A stretch of 64,000 nucleotides of DNA from Pterobdella sp. o SKG-2022 (GCA_964035795.1 OZ038322.1:1771281-1835280), one strand, 5' to 3'; numbered from the stretch's first letter, positions 1-11,620 are shown. Notes: generated by a model not told the origin, from the sequence alone. Made by a program: numbers and translations.

Positions 1-83
1 AAATGTTTCAAAATGGAAAGTTCTCCTTATTTTTCATCGATGAAAAAACTTAGATGATCGAACACAATGGACATAGTAAGAGT

Positions 84-360
84 GAGAGCTAATATCATTT
101 TGTGAAACAGAAGATTTGAAGTTGCTGCACCAGTTCTTTGGAGCAATTTACCAAATCACCTCAAATCCATAACCTCAGCAACAACTTTTTCCAAGTGCTC
201 AAAAACCCATCTCATAATTAAGTTTTATAATCTTGAAACATATTTTGAGAATTTTTTTTCAGAAGTCAAATAATTGGAAAGGAATGACTGTGTGTGTTGA
301 CTGAAGGGTGGAGTGTGAGGGGCTGGAAAGAATGAACATGGCTTATTTTCATTTATAATA
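84..360 (+). mobile_element. 3' end of a decayed non-LTR retrotransposon (CR1/Jockey-like ORF2 tail)
   Basis: Translating the + strand gives the typical last residues of a non-LTR ORF2, with RRFEVAAPVLWSNLPNHLK followed by a Thr/Ser-rich helix and FSKCSKTHLI. An in-frame stop just before the conserved block shows it is dead. The same sequence, including its 3' flank (gaggggctggaaagaatga), is present in reverse orientation near 24340-24705, so both are copies of one family. This is inference from motif similarity, not a database hit. Confidence 0.7.
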
Positions 361-520
361 TTAAACTTATAAAACTGGCTTTTTTTAAATAAATGTATTA
401 ATCCTCAATTGATGTTTTTAAAGTTTGATTGCTATACAAAACATACATAAGATGTCTATAAAAAGTTACATTTATAAAATTGGAAAAAATGAACATGGCT
501 TATTTCCATTTATAATATTG
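323..520 (+). repeat. Direct duplication of about 40 bp at the retroelement 3' end
   Basis: The stretch at about 323-362 (around aatgaacatggcttatttt) recurs with few changes at about 480-519, separated by roughly 157 bp of AT-rich sequence. It directly follows the retroelement tail and probably belongs to its 3' untranslated region or to two nested insertions. Confidence 0.6.
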
Positions 521-1380
521 GACTGACTCCGTATGTAAATATGTGAACTAATGTGTTCTTAAAAACTAACAGTTTCATGCTACTATGATAATGTTCGTTA
601 TTTGTTTGTTTGTCTACTTAAAGTTGTATTGTTATTAACCCGTTTGTCTCCATTGATCTCATATGAGATCACTCACATATCACAATTATACTAATTATTG
701 GTAAATTTTCACCTAAATCTACTTTTTTTTTGAAGTTTTATGATATTTAAGCTTAAAGTTTAACTTTCACTGACGGACATCTATTGAAATATATTTAATT
801 AAGGCATAATCAATTTTACCTCCACTTGATAAGGTAAGTTCATCTTACGAAAAGCTTCGTGTAATAAAATAATTTCTGTAAGCGTTTTCATTTGAATATT
901 TATTTTTAAATTAAAATAATCAAAAGTTGTTCTGAATATGTTGGATGCAGTAGAAAAACCTCAATTGCACTGTATTTCTGACAACTTTTTCACAAGTTAT
1001 CCCTTATTTATAGAAAAAACGATTTAAATCAAATACTTTTATTAACTGGATAATAACACGAATCTTTTCATAACTTACAAGCTCACATTATCAAATATTA
1101 TGTTAATAGGCTAGTTTAGTTATTCATTATTGATTAATACAAAGTCTTGGTTACCAAGCAACAGGAACTATACGGTAAAACAGGTAGAAAAAATGTTCTT
1201 TGACCAACAATAAAATTTAAACCAATTTTTCCTGTGTTTTTGTGAAGCTATTTCAAGGTAGAAACATAAAAAGAAGAAGCACCTCAAGCCGTGGTGGCTA
1301 CCGGATCAATGTTCAAATGCAGGTGTGACATGAACTGTTTTTAGAAGCTGAATAAGTTTTAGAAACTAAAACTTTTCACA
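521..1380. other. AT-rich sequence with no gene seen
   Basis: No convincing open frame, splice structure or repeat was seen on either strand. Homopolymer runs and short AT repeats only. Confidence 0.5.
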
Positions 1381-1434
1381 GGTATTGTGGCAAGAAAACA
1401 CAGTTTAATCATGAAAATAAAGTACATTGTGCAA

Positions 1435-1527
1435 GAAGAGTTGAAGAGGTGGAAGCAGTTGAAGACGTCCAAGCAGTTGAAGAAGTCCAAGCAGTTGAGT
1501 AGGTGGAAGCAGTTGAGGAGGTGCAAC
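1435..1527 (+). repeat. 18-bp tandem repeat, about five copies, in a decayed coding-like segment
   Basis: Copies of an 18-bp unit of the form aagcagttgaagaggtsc run in tandem. In one frame they encode an acidic Val-Glu repeat followed by a stretch ending in HDWVIVFQ, but several stops interrupt this. In another frame an open stretch (1387-1773) gives a Lys/Gln-rich peptide. It looks like the remains of a mobile-element ORF; I do not recognise the family. Confidence 0.5.
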
Positions 1528-1779
1528 CCAAATTGTCCCTTTTTGACAAGAAAGGATATAAAAAATGTGAAAATGTCCATGTGCATGACTGGGTCATTGT
1601 ATTCCAATGATCTATTAAGCGTCATAGGATGGGCACATGAAAACGTAAGTGTCAGAGGTACTAATAATAAACATATTTCATTGATTTTCATAATTTCGTT
1701 TTCAATATTAGATATTTCACTCATCCTGGTCACAGTTGCAAGTATGGGACATCTGGAAAAGGAACAATTTTAATAATTG

Positions 1780-2260
1780 CTACCAAGGAGCAATTAACTG
1801 AAGGTGCAAAATATTGCAAACCAGGCAGTGTCATCTCAGTAGGTTAGGTGAATTATGGATTGAATTATTTTGAATTAAACGATATTTATAAATTTCATAC
1901 TTTAAATATTAGTTTCAAATGATTAAAAGTTTAATTTTCCATTTAAATTCTACGCACGGACTTAGCCTACAGTTAACGACAATCTTAGTGATTGACAATT
2001 ATAATGAAGGCATTCCACTTTTTTACGCGTTCACTTCAACAGTTACGTTTTTTATTCTTTCGAGAGCGTTAAAAAATTTTATTTAGAAAATTAAAGTATT
2101 TCAAAGCGCTTTTCAAAATTTGTCTATTTTCATTGGCTAATTATAATAACTAATTTCTATGCAAAACGTTCAGCCAATGAGATTGCTTCAAAAAAAGGTC
2201 CATCATGTCATGGCGCGTGATGTAACATCGTGTTTATTAAAGGAACAAAAACAAAAGTTT
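1780..2260. other. Non-coding sequence, nothing recognised
   Basis: No supported gene or repeat on either strand. Confidence 0.45.
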
Positions 2261-2274
2261 GAGGCCCATATATT

Positions 2275-2282
2275 TATAAAAG
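2275..2282 (+). promoter_or_regulatory. Candidate TATA box of a + strand promoter
   Basis: TATAAAAG lies in a slightly richer context and is followed about 280 bp downstream by a good splice donor (cacag|gtgagt, intron starting at 2560). This would fit a non-coding first exon of about 250 nt. If real, the transcript could run to the Ly6-like gene whose coding starts at 6010, but that link is only inferred. Confidence 0.3.
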
Positions 2283-2565
2283 ACTTATATATCATTAGCG
2301 GAAGTTTCAAGTTCCAATGATTTGCACTATTTGTCTCAATTGAATATATTTTTCTAAAGTTGAATGTAAACAAACAAAGCTTTTAAAATCTTTTGAAAAC
2401 AGCTCCAACAATCACAGCCGGTTATATGAATCACTGTTTACAAACTCCTTATTTATAACCTTGGAATACACAGAATTTCAGCATATCTCAGATAAGTCTA
2501 CAACCCGATAATACAAAATTCAGTAAAATAATTCCAATTTACCATAAAAGAACTCACAGGTGAGT

Positions 2566-4070
2566 TAAATTTTCATTATTCTTTTTTAAAGTTTTAGTAA
2601 TTATAAAAAAGTTTTCAAACTGTTGTATTTTGCTCTCATGTTTTTTACTTCTTAACTCAAAATCCCGTTTGAATTGTTTCTATCCTATAACGTGATTCAA
2701 ATTACAAAATAAAATTCAAAGTTAATGTCATAAAAATTTTATATTTTTTTTGGTTCTTACATACAAAATATTCTTCAAGTTTTTTTTTAATAATATTGCT
2801 CAAATTTTTAGTGTTTGTTTTTTATCTTTTTGAAAATAAAGTTATTTTAACCAATTAACTTGAAATGAGATGTCAATTGTGCAAAAAATCCATTTTAATT
2901 CTTTAAACAACACAGCTTTTCGATATATATTTTAAATCATCTTCAGATAACTTATATTAACCACTTCTAATGCATATTCATGAGGCAAATAATTCAAGAT
3001 TTTAAAATAGGTTAGACTTTCTTCGTTCAAAATTAATTTTCTTCTTAACCCTAGACTTATTTATTTCTCATTCGACCAACTATTTAATAATTTATTATTA
3101 TTAATTAATTAACTATTTAATAACTTTTTTTTTGATAAAATGATTTAATTAAAAAAATGATTATTAGTTTATTTACGAGTTTTAAGAACATATTAAAATT
3201 ATATTCAGCCCAGGTATTTAATGTGTAACTATTTATCCCGCTATACTAAGCCGTGTTTTAATAATAAAAATAATAGTAATCATAATAATCTTCATAACAA
3301 CAACATCTTGAAATTTAAACTCAAACAATTTTTCAAAAAATCTTTTTTATGATCCTCCAAAGTTCAACATTACTATAAAACACCAGCCCAGTACAGACCT
3401 TCTGAAAACATAATTTTGTTGTTTGGTTGAAGAAAGTTGCATTTGTGATACCTTTTGGTTTTCTATGGTGAGACAGACTTGAGTCTGTAAATTTGAAATG
3501 GAATTACAATCTGACTAATGTTTTTATAATGAAGCTGAACTTGCGACATTATAATAATTTGTTAAAATAAAGATATATTTTTTAAGACGGCGACAATTGA
3601 AGAACTTTTTGTTAATTAAATACTTGGTATGTGATCGGGTGTGCAGATTAATTCTTCTGTGTTGATATAAATATCTATACGTTTCCAGTTTGTATGTTTG
3701 TTTTAGTTATCTCGAAACCATGTAAGTAGAGATAAAACTAACAATTTGAAAAAATATTTAGAAAATGCATTTCAAACCATGGAATAAAGCTAATTCTATT
3801 ATAGAAACAACATTAATATTATTTGCTTCCAAGTAATATTAATGTGGCTGCTTATATAATTTTCATTTCCATTCAATATACTTTCTATCATGAAACACAT
3901 TTCATGCATTACTAACAACACAGGAAACATTGGCGATAATAAGAATAATAGAACCATAAGTTTCGTTCGATTACTCACGATTTTTGCTGCCTTGTTAGTA
4001 GGAAGTGAATCTTATTAATCAGGAGTGGAGCCCCTTAGGCGGTTTGATGATGCATTAGCATGCCTCTTGC
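2566..4070. other. AT-rich gap, nothing recognised
   Basis: Very AT-rich with many poly-T and poly-A runs. No open frame of interest, no tandem repeat of note. Could be a long intron of the gene suggested by the 2275 TATA box, or simply intergenic. Confidence 0.4.
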
Positions 4071-4074
4071 AGTT

Positions 4075-4495
4075 TCTGCATCCAGATTAGTCTCTAGCTG
4101 TACTGGACAAGTTAAAGATAAATTCTAGGAAGAACTTGAAACCCTTGTTTCCACTGTTTCACAGTCGGATAAACTCATTCTACTCGCCTATTAAAACGCT
4201 CGTATTGATAAAGACTACCAGGCTTGGCAAGAAGTTCTAGGTTATCATAGAATTGGCAAATGCAATAGCAACGGCTTACGACTGCTAAAAACCTGCATAT
4301 TTCATGGACTCACTATTACCAATGCTGTGTTCCTACTTCCAACACGCAACAAGACGTCTTGGATGCACCCCCAATCAAGGCATTGGCATCTCTTGACTTC
4401 ATCATTGTCAGATCCAAAGACAGACGTGATGTGCAAGTAACAAAGATTAAGTGTGGTGCGGATTGTTGGACAGATTATCGATTTATATTTCTGAT
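4075..4495 (+). mobile_element. Endonuclease fragment of an RTE-type non-LTR retrotransposon
   Basis: With two frame changes and in-frame stops the + strand reads as an apurinic-type endonuclease segment: a decayed LLxDFNAR motif (here LLAY-stop-NARI), then GKCNSNGLRLLKTC, then TSWMHPQSRHWHL and DFIIVRSKDRRDVQVTK, ending CGADCWTDYR. These are the conserved blocks of RTE-clade endonucleases, which are often mis-annotated as craniofacial development protein 2-like. It is a pseudogene. The 3' part of a similar element lies next to it on the opposite strand. Confidence 0.75.
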
Positions 4496-4639
4496 TTTAT
4501 ACTGACAGAATTATCCAAATCAAGTGGCATTTTGCTCACTTGAGAACTTACTGAATTGTTCTAGCTTAACCAAAAAAATGCTTCCACAATGCAACCAAAA
4601 ATGCTACTTTTGTGCACAAAAGAAAAGGAAACAATCGAT

Positions 4640-5370
4640 CATTTTTATTATTATTAGTCCTTCAAACTCCTAAGGGAGCATAGGGCCTCAACAACTTTCT
4701 TCCATCTCCTTTTGTCTCTGGCGCTGGTTTTGGCCTCTTCCCTATGTTAAGCCAGAGTTCCGCAGCTCACAGTTTAGACTTCTCCTCCAGGTTTGCTTTG
4801 GACGTCCCCTCCTTCTCTTTCCTTCGGGTTCCATTCAAGCGCCTGTCTGGTAATATTTCCAGGCTCTTTTCGTAGGGTGTGACCGATCCATCGCCATTTT
4901 CGCCGTTTGACTTGGACATTCATTGGTTGTTGATTTGTGGATGTCCATAGCTCGGCGTTCGGCACTTTGTCGAGCCATCTCAAACGGAGGATCCGTCGAA
5001 GGCAGCCATTGACGAAGGTTTGCATCTTTGTCGTGTTGGTGTTGATCGCTCTCCAAGTTTCTGACCTATAAAGAAGCCCAGACTTCACGTTGGAGTTGAA
5101 GATTCTGAGTTTAGTTTTGGTGGAGATGCTGTTCGCTCTCCACACGGGTTTAAACATGGCAAATGCTTGTCGAGCTTTCTTCAGCCTAGCCTTGATGTCT
5201 TCATTTGAACCTCCCGTTTGGCTGATCTTGCTACCTAGATACACGAAGTCGTCGACGTCTGTTACAGCTTTTCCAGAGACGGTAATTGGGCCCTCCTGTT
5301 TGTTGTTAATGCGCAGTAACTTTGTCTTTTAATGGCTAATTTTAAGACCAACCTTTTATGCTGTGGAAAC
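4640..5370 (-). mobile_element. Reverse transcriptase C-terminal fragment of an RTE-type retrotransposon
   Basis: On the minus strand an open segment of about 156 residues (5244-4774) reads FVYLGSKISQTGG, then ARQAFAMFKPVWR, KTKLRIFNSNVKSGLLY, SETWR, CLRRILRLRW and KWRWIGHTLRK, the standard thumb/C-terminal blocks of RTE reverse transcriptases. It extends 5' in frame (ITVSGKAVTDVDD) to about 5338. After a frameshift near 4790 it continues 3' with TWRRSL, AKTSARDKRRW and VEALCS. The orientation is opposite to the endonuclease fragment at 4075-4495, so these are two insertions or a rearranged one. Confidence 0.85.
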
Positions 5371-5384
5371 AATCGATCATGCGA

Positions 5385-5530
5385 CAACCATAAAGATATT
5401 GCAGGATAGAGCTAGGCTCGTGTTTTTTTGAACCGCCTACTGAAGCACTTCGAGCAGAAGTCACCTACCCGAGAGTCAATGTGGGTTCCAAACTGGTGTA
5501 AGAACAATTTTAATGATTTTCGTGACACGT
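5385..5530. repeat. Dispersed repeat, copy 1 (second copy near 55697-55850)
   Basis: A segment beginning catgcgacaacca and containing gagagtcaatgtgg resembles 55697-55850 in order and spacing. It flanks retroelement debris in both places and is probably part of a retrotransposon. No open frame is intact. Confidence 0.45.
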
Positions 5531-6009
5531 CAACTTTAAGATAAAAGTATGGAACAACGCCAAGATCTCAATAGGATCTTTGAAACATCTGATTCAGTGA
5601 GCAAAAATGACGAGTAGCAATTTTATCGAAAAAAAAAACAAAATTATTCTATTTAATATTTAATTAGTATTTTTTTTGTTTTTTTGAAAGTAAATTTATG
5701 TAAATAATTGTTTTCACTATATAATTTTCTTCAAACAGGAGCCATGTATTTGTGATTTCTTAAGAAGCAGTGGTCTGGCAATCATTCTCACTCGTCCTCC
5801 AAAACCTCAATTTGACGACCAATTGTCAACTTGGGCATATATACAATTATCTTTTGGGATTCGTTTTTATGTTTTTGAAGATAAAACTCGGTATAGAATA
5901 CATGTGAAAAAATTGAAATTCTGAAGTCATTTGAAATGGTCTTATTTTGAGGTGCTGTTTGTGAGTTGGTTGCTTATAACTACTCGAATCGAAAAGGTTT
6001 TTGAACATC

Positions 6010-6833
6010 ATGAAACTGTTAATGATCGGATTCTTCTTTTTTCTTCTGTCTTCCACCACACTAGTTGGTTAGTTTAATTTAAGGAATTCACACTCATAAA
6101 TAAACTTTAATCAATGAAATAAGATACCGTCGGAATTTCTATTTTTAAAGTATCATAATAGAAAAGATGTGCTGCCTGTTATCTTTAGAACATAATATGG
6201 AAAGTTTACTATTAAAAGATGTGGCAATGAGTCGGTTGTGTAAGGTTAATAAAAGTCAATATGCCACATAAAACTCCTTTTTGTCGTTACGAATACTTCG
6301 CTTTTAAATTAGCTGCTCTATATGTTCATGTTAATTGAAGTACACTTACAATTATTCACATCCTTATTCACAAAATATGGCATCTAATTAGTGATCAAGT
6401 TAATTTTGATGACGTAATTTCAGGTAGTCACAAGCACATGGTACCAGCAGACATGACCAACATTCAATGCTACTCTTGTGCATTCAATTCGCTTGACGAG
6501 CTGAAGGGCCGAGAATGCTTAGACCCCGTAAATAAAGACGAGCTTTTTGACGTGCCGTGTTCCGGGTTCTGTTCAGTAAGTATTAGAGGCAGTTTTTTTT
6601 TTCAAATTTCATTTCAAATATTACTCACACTTCAGAAAATAATTATACGAAAAAGTGATGTATTCATACTGAGCCGTTCCTGTTCGATATACTGCACTAA
6701 TAATTCTACAAAAGAGGAAGAAGTTCACTGTTGTAAAGAAAATCTCTGCAATTTTGTTCATCGTCTATCTTCAACCTCCTATGTTCCAATTTGCATCCTT
6801 CTCATCCACGCCTTCAATTATTTGCTATTTTAA
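6010..6833 (+). CDS. Ly6/uPAR-family (three-finger fold) GPI-anchored surface protein
   Basis: Three exons: 6010-6067, 6424-6575 and 6636-6833, giving 135 residues. Exon 1 is a signal peptide (MKLLMIGFFFFLLSSTTLVG) ending in a phase-1 donor; the second intron is phase 0 and only 60 nt. The mature part has ten cysteines in the Ly6 pattern: CYSC at the start, then C, C, C, C, C, and the closing HCCKENLCN block (the CCxxxxCN signature of the family). The last 15 or so residues are hydrophobic, as in GPI-attachment signals, so the protein is expected at the outer plasma membrane. Ly6 proteins modulate receptors, channels or adhesion; the partner here is unknown. AATAAA at 6896-6901 suits a polyadenylation signal. 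The 60-nt intron has no stop and keeps frame, so a retained form is possible. Confidence 0.85.
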
Positions 6834-6895
6834 ATAATCTTTTTCAGTTTTTAATATTTTTTGTATACTGATAACGTTTTAAAATGCTTTATTTT

Positions 6896-6901
6896 AATAA
6901 A
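6896..6901 (+). terminator. Polyadenylation signal for the Ly6-like gene
   Basis: AATAAA lies 63 nt after the stop codon, a normal distance. Confidence 0.55.
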
Positions 6902-7134
6902 TTGATTTTAAGATCCAAAAAACAAACATAGTTTTCATTTTAACGAATATGTTTAAGAATTCGCATTCAACTAGAAATATACATCTTTTTTGTTTTTAGT
7001 TCAAATACGAGCATTGTAAATTTAAAGATTAAAAAACAGTGAGTATCAGTTTTTTAAGCAGAAATTTATCGAGATTTTAGGTTCATTGTTTAGTAGTTGC
7101 CATTTCCCTCCAATTTTTGAAATATCTTTGTAAG

Positions 7135-9221
7135 ATGTCTTCGGCGTTTGATTTAATCAATGATATCGACAAATTGAGTGATACTGAGTTATTCGAGAAG
7201 TTACAAGAATATGGAAATAAAGTTGAATTGAAAGGGAAGATGAATGAGAGCCAACGGGCGATCAAACGGAAACTCTTGAAGCATTTGGTAACAAAAGAAT
7301 TTCGTGCCAATAAACATAATCAGAGTGTAATGATTCCAAAGGTAAATTTTATTAAATACATATTCTAGATTTTAAGTTTAAGTTTGAAATTAAGAAAAAG
7401 GGCCGTGGAAGACCATCACTAAATAATACAATGATTGATCTGACGTTGAACAAGGTTAAAAATCGTCTATTTATTTTCAAGATCATTGAACAAAAATAAA
7501 TTGCTATTAAAGATTTTAGAGGAAAGTGTTCACCAAGCCTCAAGGAAATCTCCCAAGGTAGGACCGTTTTTTCCATTATTTTATTGAAGGGTTTATTTAT
7601 ATTGAATGACAAATAATATTGATCAGAAGCGAGGGAGGCCTAAAGGAATTATTGTAGCTGATTCTGAGTTGGAGGTGATTTATTCAATATTTGTTGTGTC
7701 AAATTATAGACTATAAGATGTACTTGGATTTTTTTTTGAAAAGCAAAAGAGATTGAGTTCACAAAGAGTTGCTTCCCCTTTCCAAAAGGTTCCAGTAATT
7801 ATTCATGTAATGAATGAAATTGAATAAAAAGTATGCTTCAATAAAAATGGAACAGAAGAGAAGAAAAAGCCATGGCAAAGATGTGGAATCAGAACACAAG
7901 GTTTGCAATCTATTCTGAATAACACACCCTTCATAAGTTTCTTGTTTTTTATAATTATCAGGCGGCTGTTGTTGCTGATAATGGTTTCGCAAAGAAGAAA
8001 GGAAGGCCTCCAAAGGTTTTTCATGTTCTTGAAACAACATTTTCCCCATGAATATCTCATTAATTAGAAGGTGTTGAAAAAGGATGAGACAGTGATGGTT
8101 TCGCAGATCATTGAAATGGTTAACTCAATTCTCTAATTGTTACTAAAGTTTTTATATTTAAAGTTCATATAGAATAATAATTTGATTCACAAATGGTAGG
8201 AGACTTTAACAGAAGTGATGAAAGCATCGCCCAAAAAAGTGAGCTTTATGTCATCATCATGTGCTTACCAACCATCATTTATAGTGCCTCATCATCATGT
8301 GATGTGTAACTCACCACTAACCACAACTATCAAATTGGGACAGGAAGATGCACTGAAAAAGAAAGGGAGACCGAAAGCAGTTGACAGTGCCAAGGTAAAA
8401 TGTGCATGAGTGTTTATATGATTGAAGGAGTCATGCTATGATGTTTTATATAGAAGCGGGGCAGAAAGAAAAAGGTTTCAGAGAATTTATCAATGGAGAC
8501 TCCAGAAGATGACTCCATTTTGCTGGAAGAGGCATCCAAGTTGTACAGTCCTCCCCATGTTAGTACCTTAAACCTCTTGAAGGAAAGTAAGTTAACTGAT
8601 CAATCGCCCCTTATGGGTTTTTAGTTGCACAATGATTGATTTTGTAATATTCCATGTCAAATGAATGAGTAACAAATATTTGATTAATCATAGATATTGA
8701 TTTATATTCTATCTTTAAAATTAGCAATTCTATCAAAAAGGTGTGATTAAATTGCTAATATAGGATGAGAAGAGTTTGGAGGTGAGCTGCATGGATGTGA
8801 CAACTGGGGCTCCTATGACTGGCTTGCTAGTTAACATCTCAGAAGATGCCAAGGGCTCCAAATGGAAGACCATTTTCAATGGGTATTTTTCAGTTAATAT
8901 TTGATTTGGTGTTTAATTTGTTGAACTACCCAGAGAGACGGATGAAGGAGGAGTGGTTTCATTTGGTAACAATTTAAAGGGCATCTTCAAAATCTCCTTG
9001 TCCACAAAGGAATGGTTCATCAGGAAAGATATGACCTCCTTGCAACACCATGTGGAGGTATTGAGTTTTGTCAGTCTTATCAGTTGTATTGCATGTTGTG
9101 TCATTTGTTGAAGGTGCATGTGGAGAAGCTTGAAAGTTTTGGTGTTCTCAGGGTGCATCTCATGCTGTCTCCTTGCTCCCACACTGTTGTCCTCATCAAA
9201 CCCTCTTGCTCTCACAATTAA
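7135..9221 (+). CDS. LEM-like / multi-AT-hook / transthyretin-fold fusion protein
   Basis: Fourteen exons can be joined without a frame break: 7135-7341, 7395-7454, 7522-7557, 7627-7674, 7744-7788, 7856-7900, 7962-8015, 8068-8118, 8200-8238, 8344-8394, 8454-8558, 8764-8882, 8934-9057, 9114-9221 (363 residues). Residues about 10-55 resemble a LEM/HeH helix-extension-helix (LSDTELFEKLQEYG, then SQRAIKRKLLKHL), a fold that in LEM proteins contacts BAF at the nuclear envelope. Exons 2, 4, 7 and 10 each carry an AT-hook core (KKGRGRP, KRGRPKG, KKKGRPPK, KKKGRPKA) and exon 11 a variant (KRGRKKK). These bind the minor groove of AT-rich DNA in known proteins. The last three exons (residues about 248-363) match the HIU-hydrolase/transthyretin fold: MDVTTGAPMTGLLV, ETDEGGV, then LMLSP near the end. 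The catalytic His, Arg and His positions are replaced. A nuclear, chromatin-associated role is inferred from the N-terminal half only. Two adjacent genes are possible but no polyadenylation signal or start separates them. Confidence 0.75.
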
Positions 9222-9446
9222 ATTATTTAGTATCAATGACAGAAATTTCAATATTTTAAAGTTATTCTTCTGTTAAGAGTCACCTATAATGGTGTGCAAG
9301 TAATTTTTGTTTTTCAATTAGTTTTTTATGTTTTTATGAAGATATTTTAATTTTTCCCTGTAATATATCTTTAATTTATTATGTATCTTCGTCAAAGTTA
9401 TTTTCAAAAAATCTTCTCAATGGAAGTGCCAGCTTGTACTAAGCCA

Positions 9447-9452
9447 AATAAA
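9447..9452 (+). terminator. Polyadenylation signal for the AT-hook/transthyretin gene
   Basis: AATAAA lies about 225 nt after the stop codon at 9219-9221, and no earlier canonical signal was seen. Confidence 0.4.
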
Positions 9453-11600
9453 CTAAGTTCTGCAAATCTTAATTTTTAAATTCAGAAATTTGTTCTGTCG
9501 TAAATAATTATAGCAACAATGGATAGATATTTGTGGTCGAATATTTTACGACTATGCACTTCCATAAAGTTATCAGTGTAGCCAGACTGTCTTGTTGGGC
9601 ATTTGTTACGTGATCACTGCTGTATTTCTTTGAAGACGTTTCTCAGCAAGAATTCTGAACATGTCTCAGTAATAAGGATATGTTGTTATGGAAATGGTGC
9701 TAAAAATAATTTCCAGAGCCTATGGGAATGATTGCAATTTTCATCTGCTGTTCGCTTTCAAGTTGATAATGATACAAAATAATATGGTGTCTGATTATTA
9801 CTGGTACCAAATATAAGCTAGCTACAAAATTTAATTAGTTGGAATTTATAAAATTAGAGTTCACTGTAGAAGGAATTATTCAAAATAATATTTGTGTTTG
9901 GATTTAAATTATTTGTAGGATTCGAATTGCATTTATCAGTTTAGTAGCTTGTGAAATCGGTGATGTCATCAATAAATTATATTAAAATCTGCACGCATTT
10001 GGGCATTTTTATTTAATTTTAATTTAGTACTGGTATCATGTCTTGATCAAATTTGTCCAAACTGATCCAAAAGTGCTTTCAAAATCTTTGATCTTTTAAA
10101 ACGTATACGTAAGTTTTGAATATTTTGAAGCTTAAAATAGATATTTTTCAATAAAATTTAGAATAATGTTTGTTCGGCGTTTTCGTAAAAAAGCTAATAA
10201 TGAGGATTTTGGCGTTTATAGCTAGCTCGCTAAAAGAAGGCTTAATGATGAGTTTTATTGCACATAGCACCTTTGATTACTTTTAGGTCATGCTGGTACC
10301 AACAAACAACTTTCAAAGATTTTCGTAAAACAACCTTTGGTTCTTTCACCGCAGCACTGCGAGTTTTTATATTTTTTCCAGTCCAACTTTCTAGAAGATT
10401 TGAAAGAATGTAAGCCGCTTTGCAAAAGGCACAAAGGGCAAGAAGCTTTATCATCTCATTGTAAATGTAATACTACAAAAGATTTGCTATGTGAGTTTTC
10501 AAATTTATTTTTCGATAATCTAAGAAGTTTATTATAGTGATATTCAATCTAGGGAGGTTCAATTTTATATTACAAACTAAGTAAGAAGATTGCATTTTTT
10601 AATAAATGTGGTCATTAAAATGTTATGAAAGTTGTAAAACCAGCCCAAACTGGTCTTTGAAGCAAATAAATATTCAAGCGTCATAATTCTTTTGTTAATT
10701 TTATTAGTTTAATGTTCTGCTTGTTTTCATCAATGTTTCATTATTACTTTAAAAAATAACAACTATAGTTCTCCTTGCACATTCATTCTTATTTTTATTT
10801 ATAGTTTATATAATAAATTTACTTCGTAATTTAATTTTAATGCAATTTGATTCAAAACATCCACTCAAATGAATATAATTCTGCCGATAGTTAAAAAAAA
10901 TTATTTTTTTATTGTTTATTTCAATCGACGAGAATTATTGAAGAACAAGATTACAATGAAGGTGTTTTAAGGCATGTGTGTACGTGAGTTGTAAACTGCC
11001 AATGAAATATAAACTTAATAATCTGCCATTCCAATGCATTTGATCAATTCCAATGTAGATTAAGACATTGAAAGCTCGATTTCATTGTATTAAAATATGA
11101 CATGAAAAATTTCATTCAAAACAAATATCATTCTAGCCACGACATATGCCGTACATTCGTATGATACTGGTTTAAAAATCAAAATCTAAGCTTATATAAT
11201 CATAGGGATTTAATTGAATGACTATGAATCACCACTTCTCAAAGCATGCAACAGTGACAACCAAACGAGTCGAGGAACAAAGCTGTCAAATGAGGTGTAG
11301 TGAACTAAGGAATATGTTTTGTTGTGTGTTAGTGTTTCTATGAAAAAATTCTCGAAAATTTAAAAAATATTCTTATTAATTTTTTTCAACTCATTTAATT
11401 TTTATAAATTTTTACCATGAAATCTAATTTTTTTAATGAATCATTGTAGTCTTCGATGGCTCATAACGAATTCAACGAAACACCTTAACATATATATCAG
11501 AAACTCTCGAATCTTTGGCATTCACACAACGTGTCTCATTCTTTATATAACTATTTATTCTTTTCATTTGTGTGCGTGTGTGTTTCCTTGTAAGCGATTA
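9453..11600. other. Intergenic AT-rich sequence, nothing firm
   Basis: Short open stretches on both strands near 10242-10537 overlap one another; neither has splice context or family resemblance I can defend. They may be old mobile-element debris. Otherwise poly-A/T-rich sequence. Confidence 0.4.
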
Positions 11601-11620
11601 ACATTGTGGCATTGAAATGA

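Noticed and set aside
1387..1773. A 128-codon basic protein
   Set aside because: The Lys/Gln-rich part comes from an 18-bp tandem repeat and the other frames have stops; no family resemblance.
7117..7134. Extended N-terminus upstream of the AT-hook gene's ATG
   Set aside because: The frame is open for a few codons but has no ATG; the start at 7135 is the natural choice.
8764..9221. A separate HIU-hydrolase gene
   Set aside because: The only ATG in its first exon lies inside the first beta strand, there is no upstream poly(A) signal, and the preceding exon joins in phase 0. Kept as part of the fusion, with the caveat stated there.
10242..10537. Overlapping open frames on both strands
   Set aside because: Neither has splice context, a domain or a repeat partner in the window.
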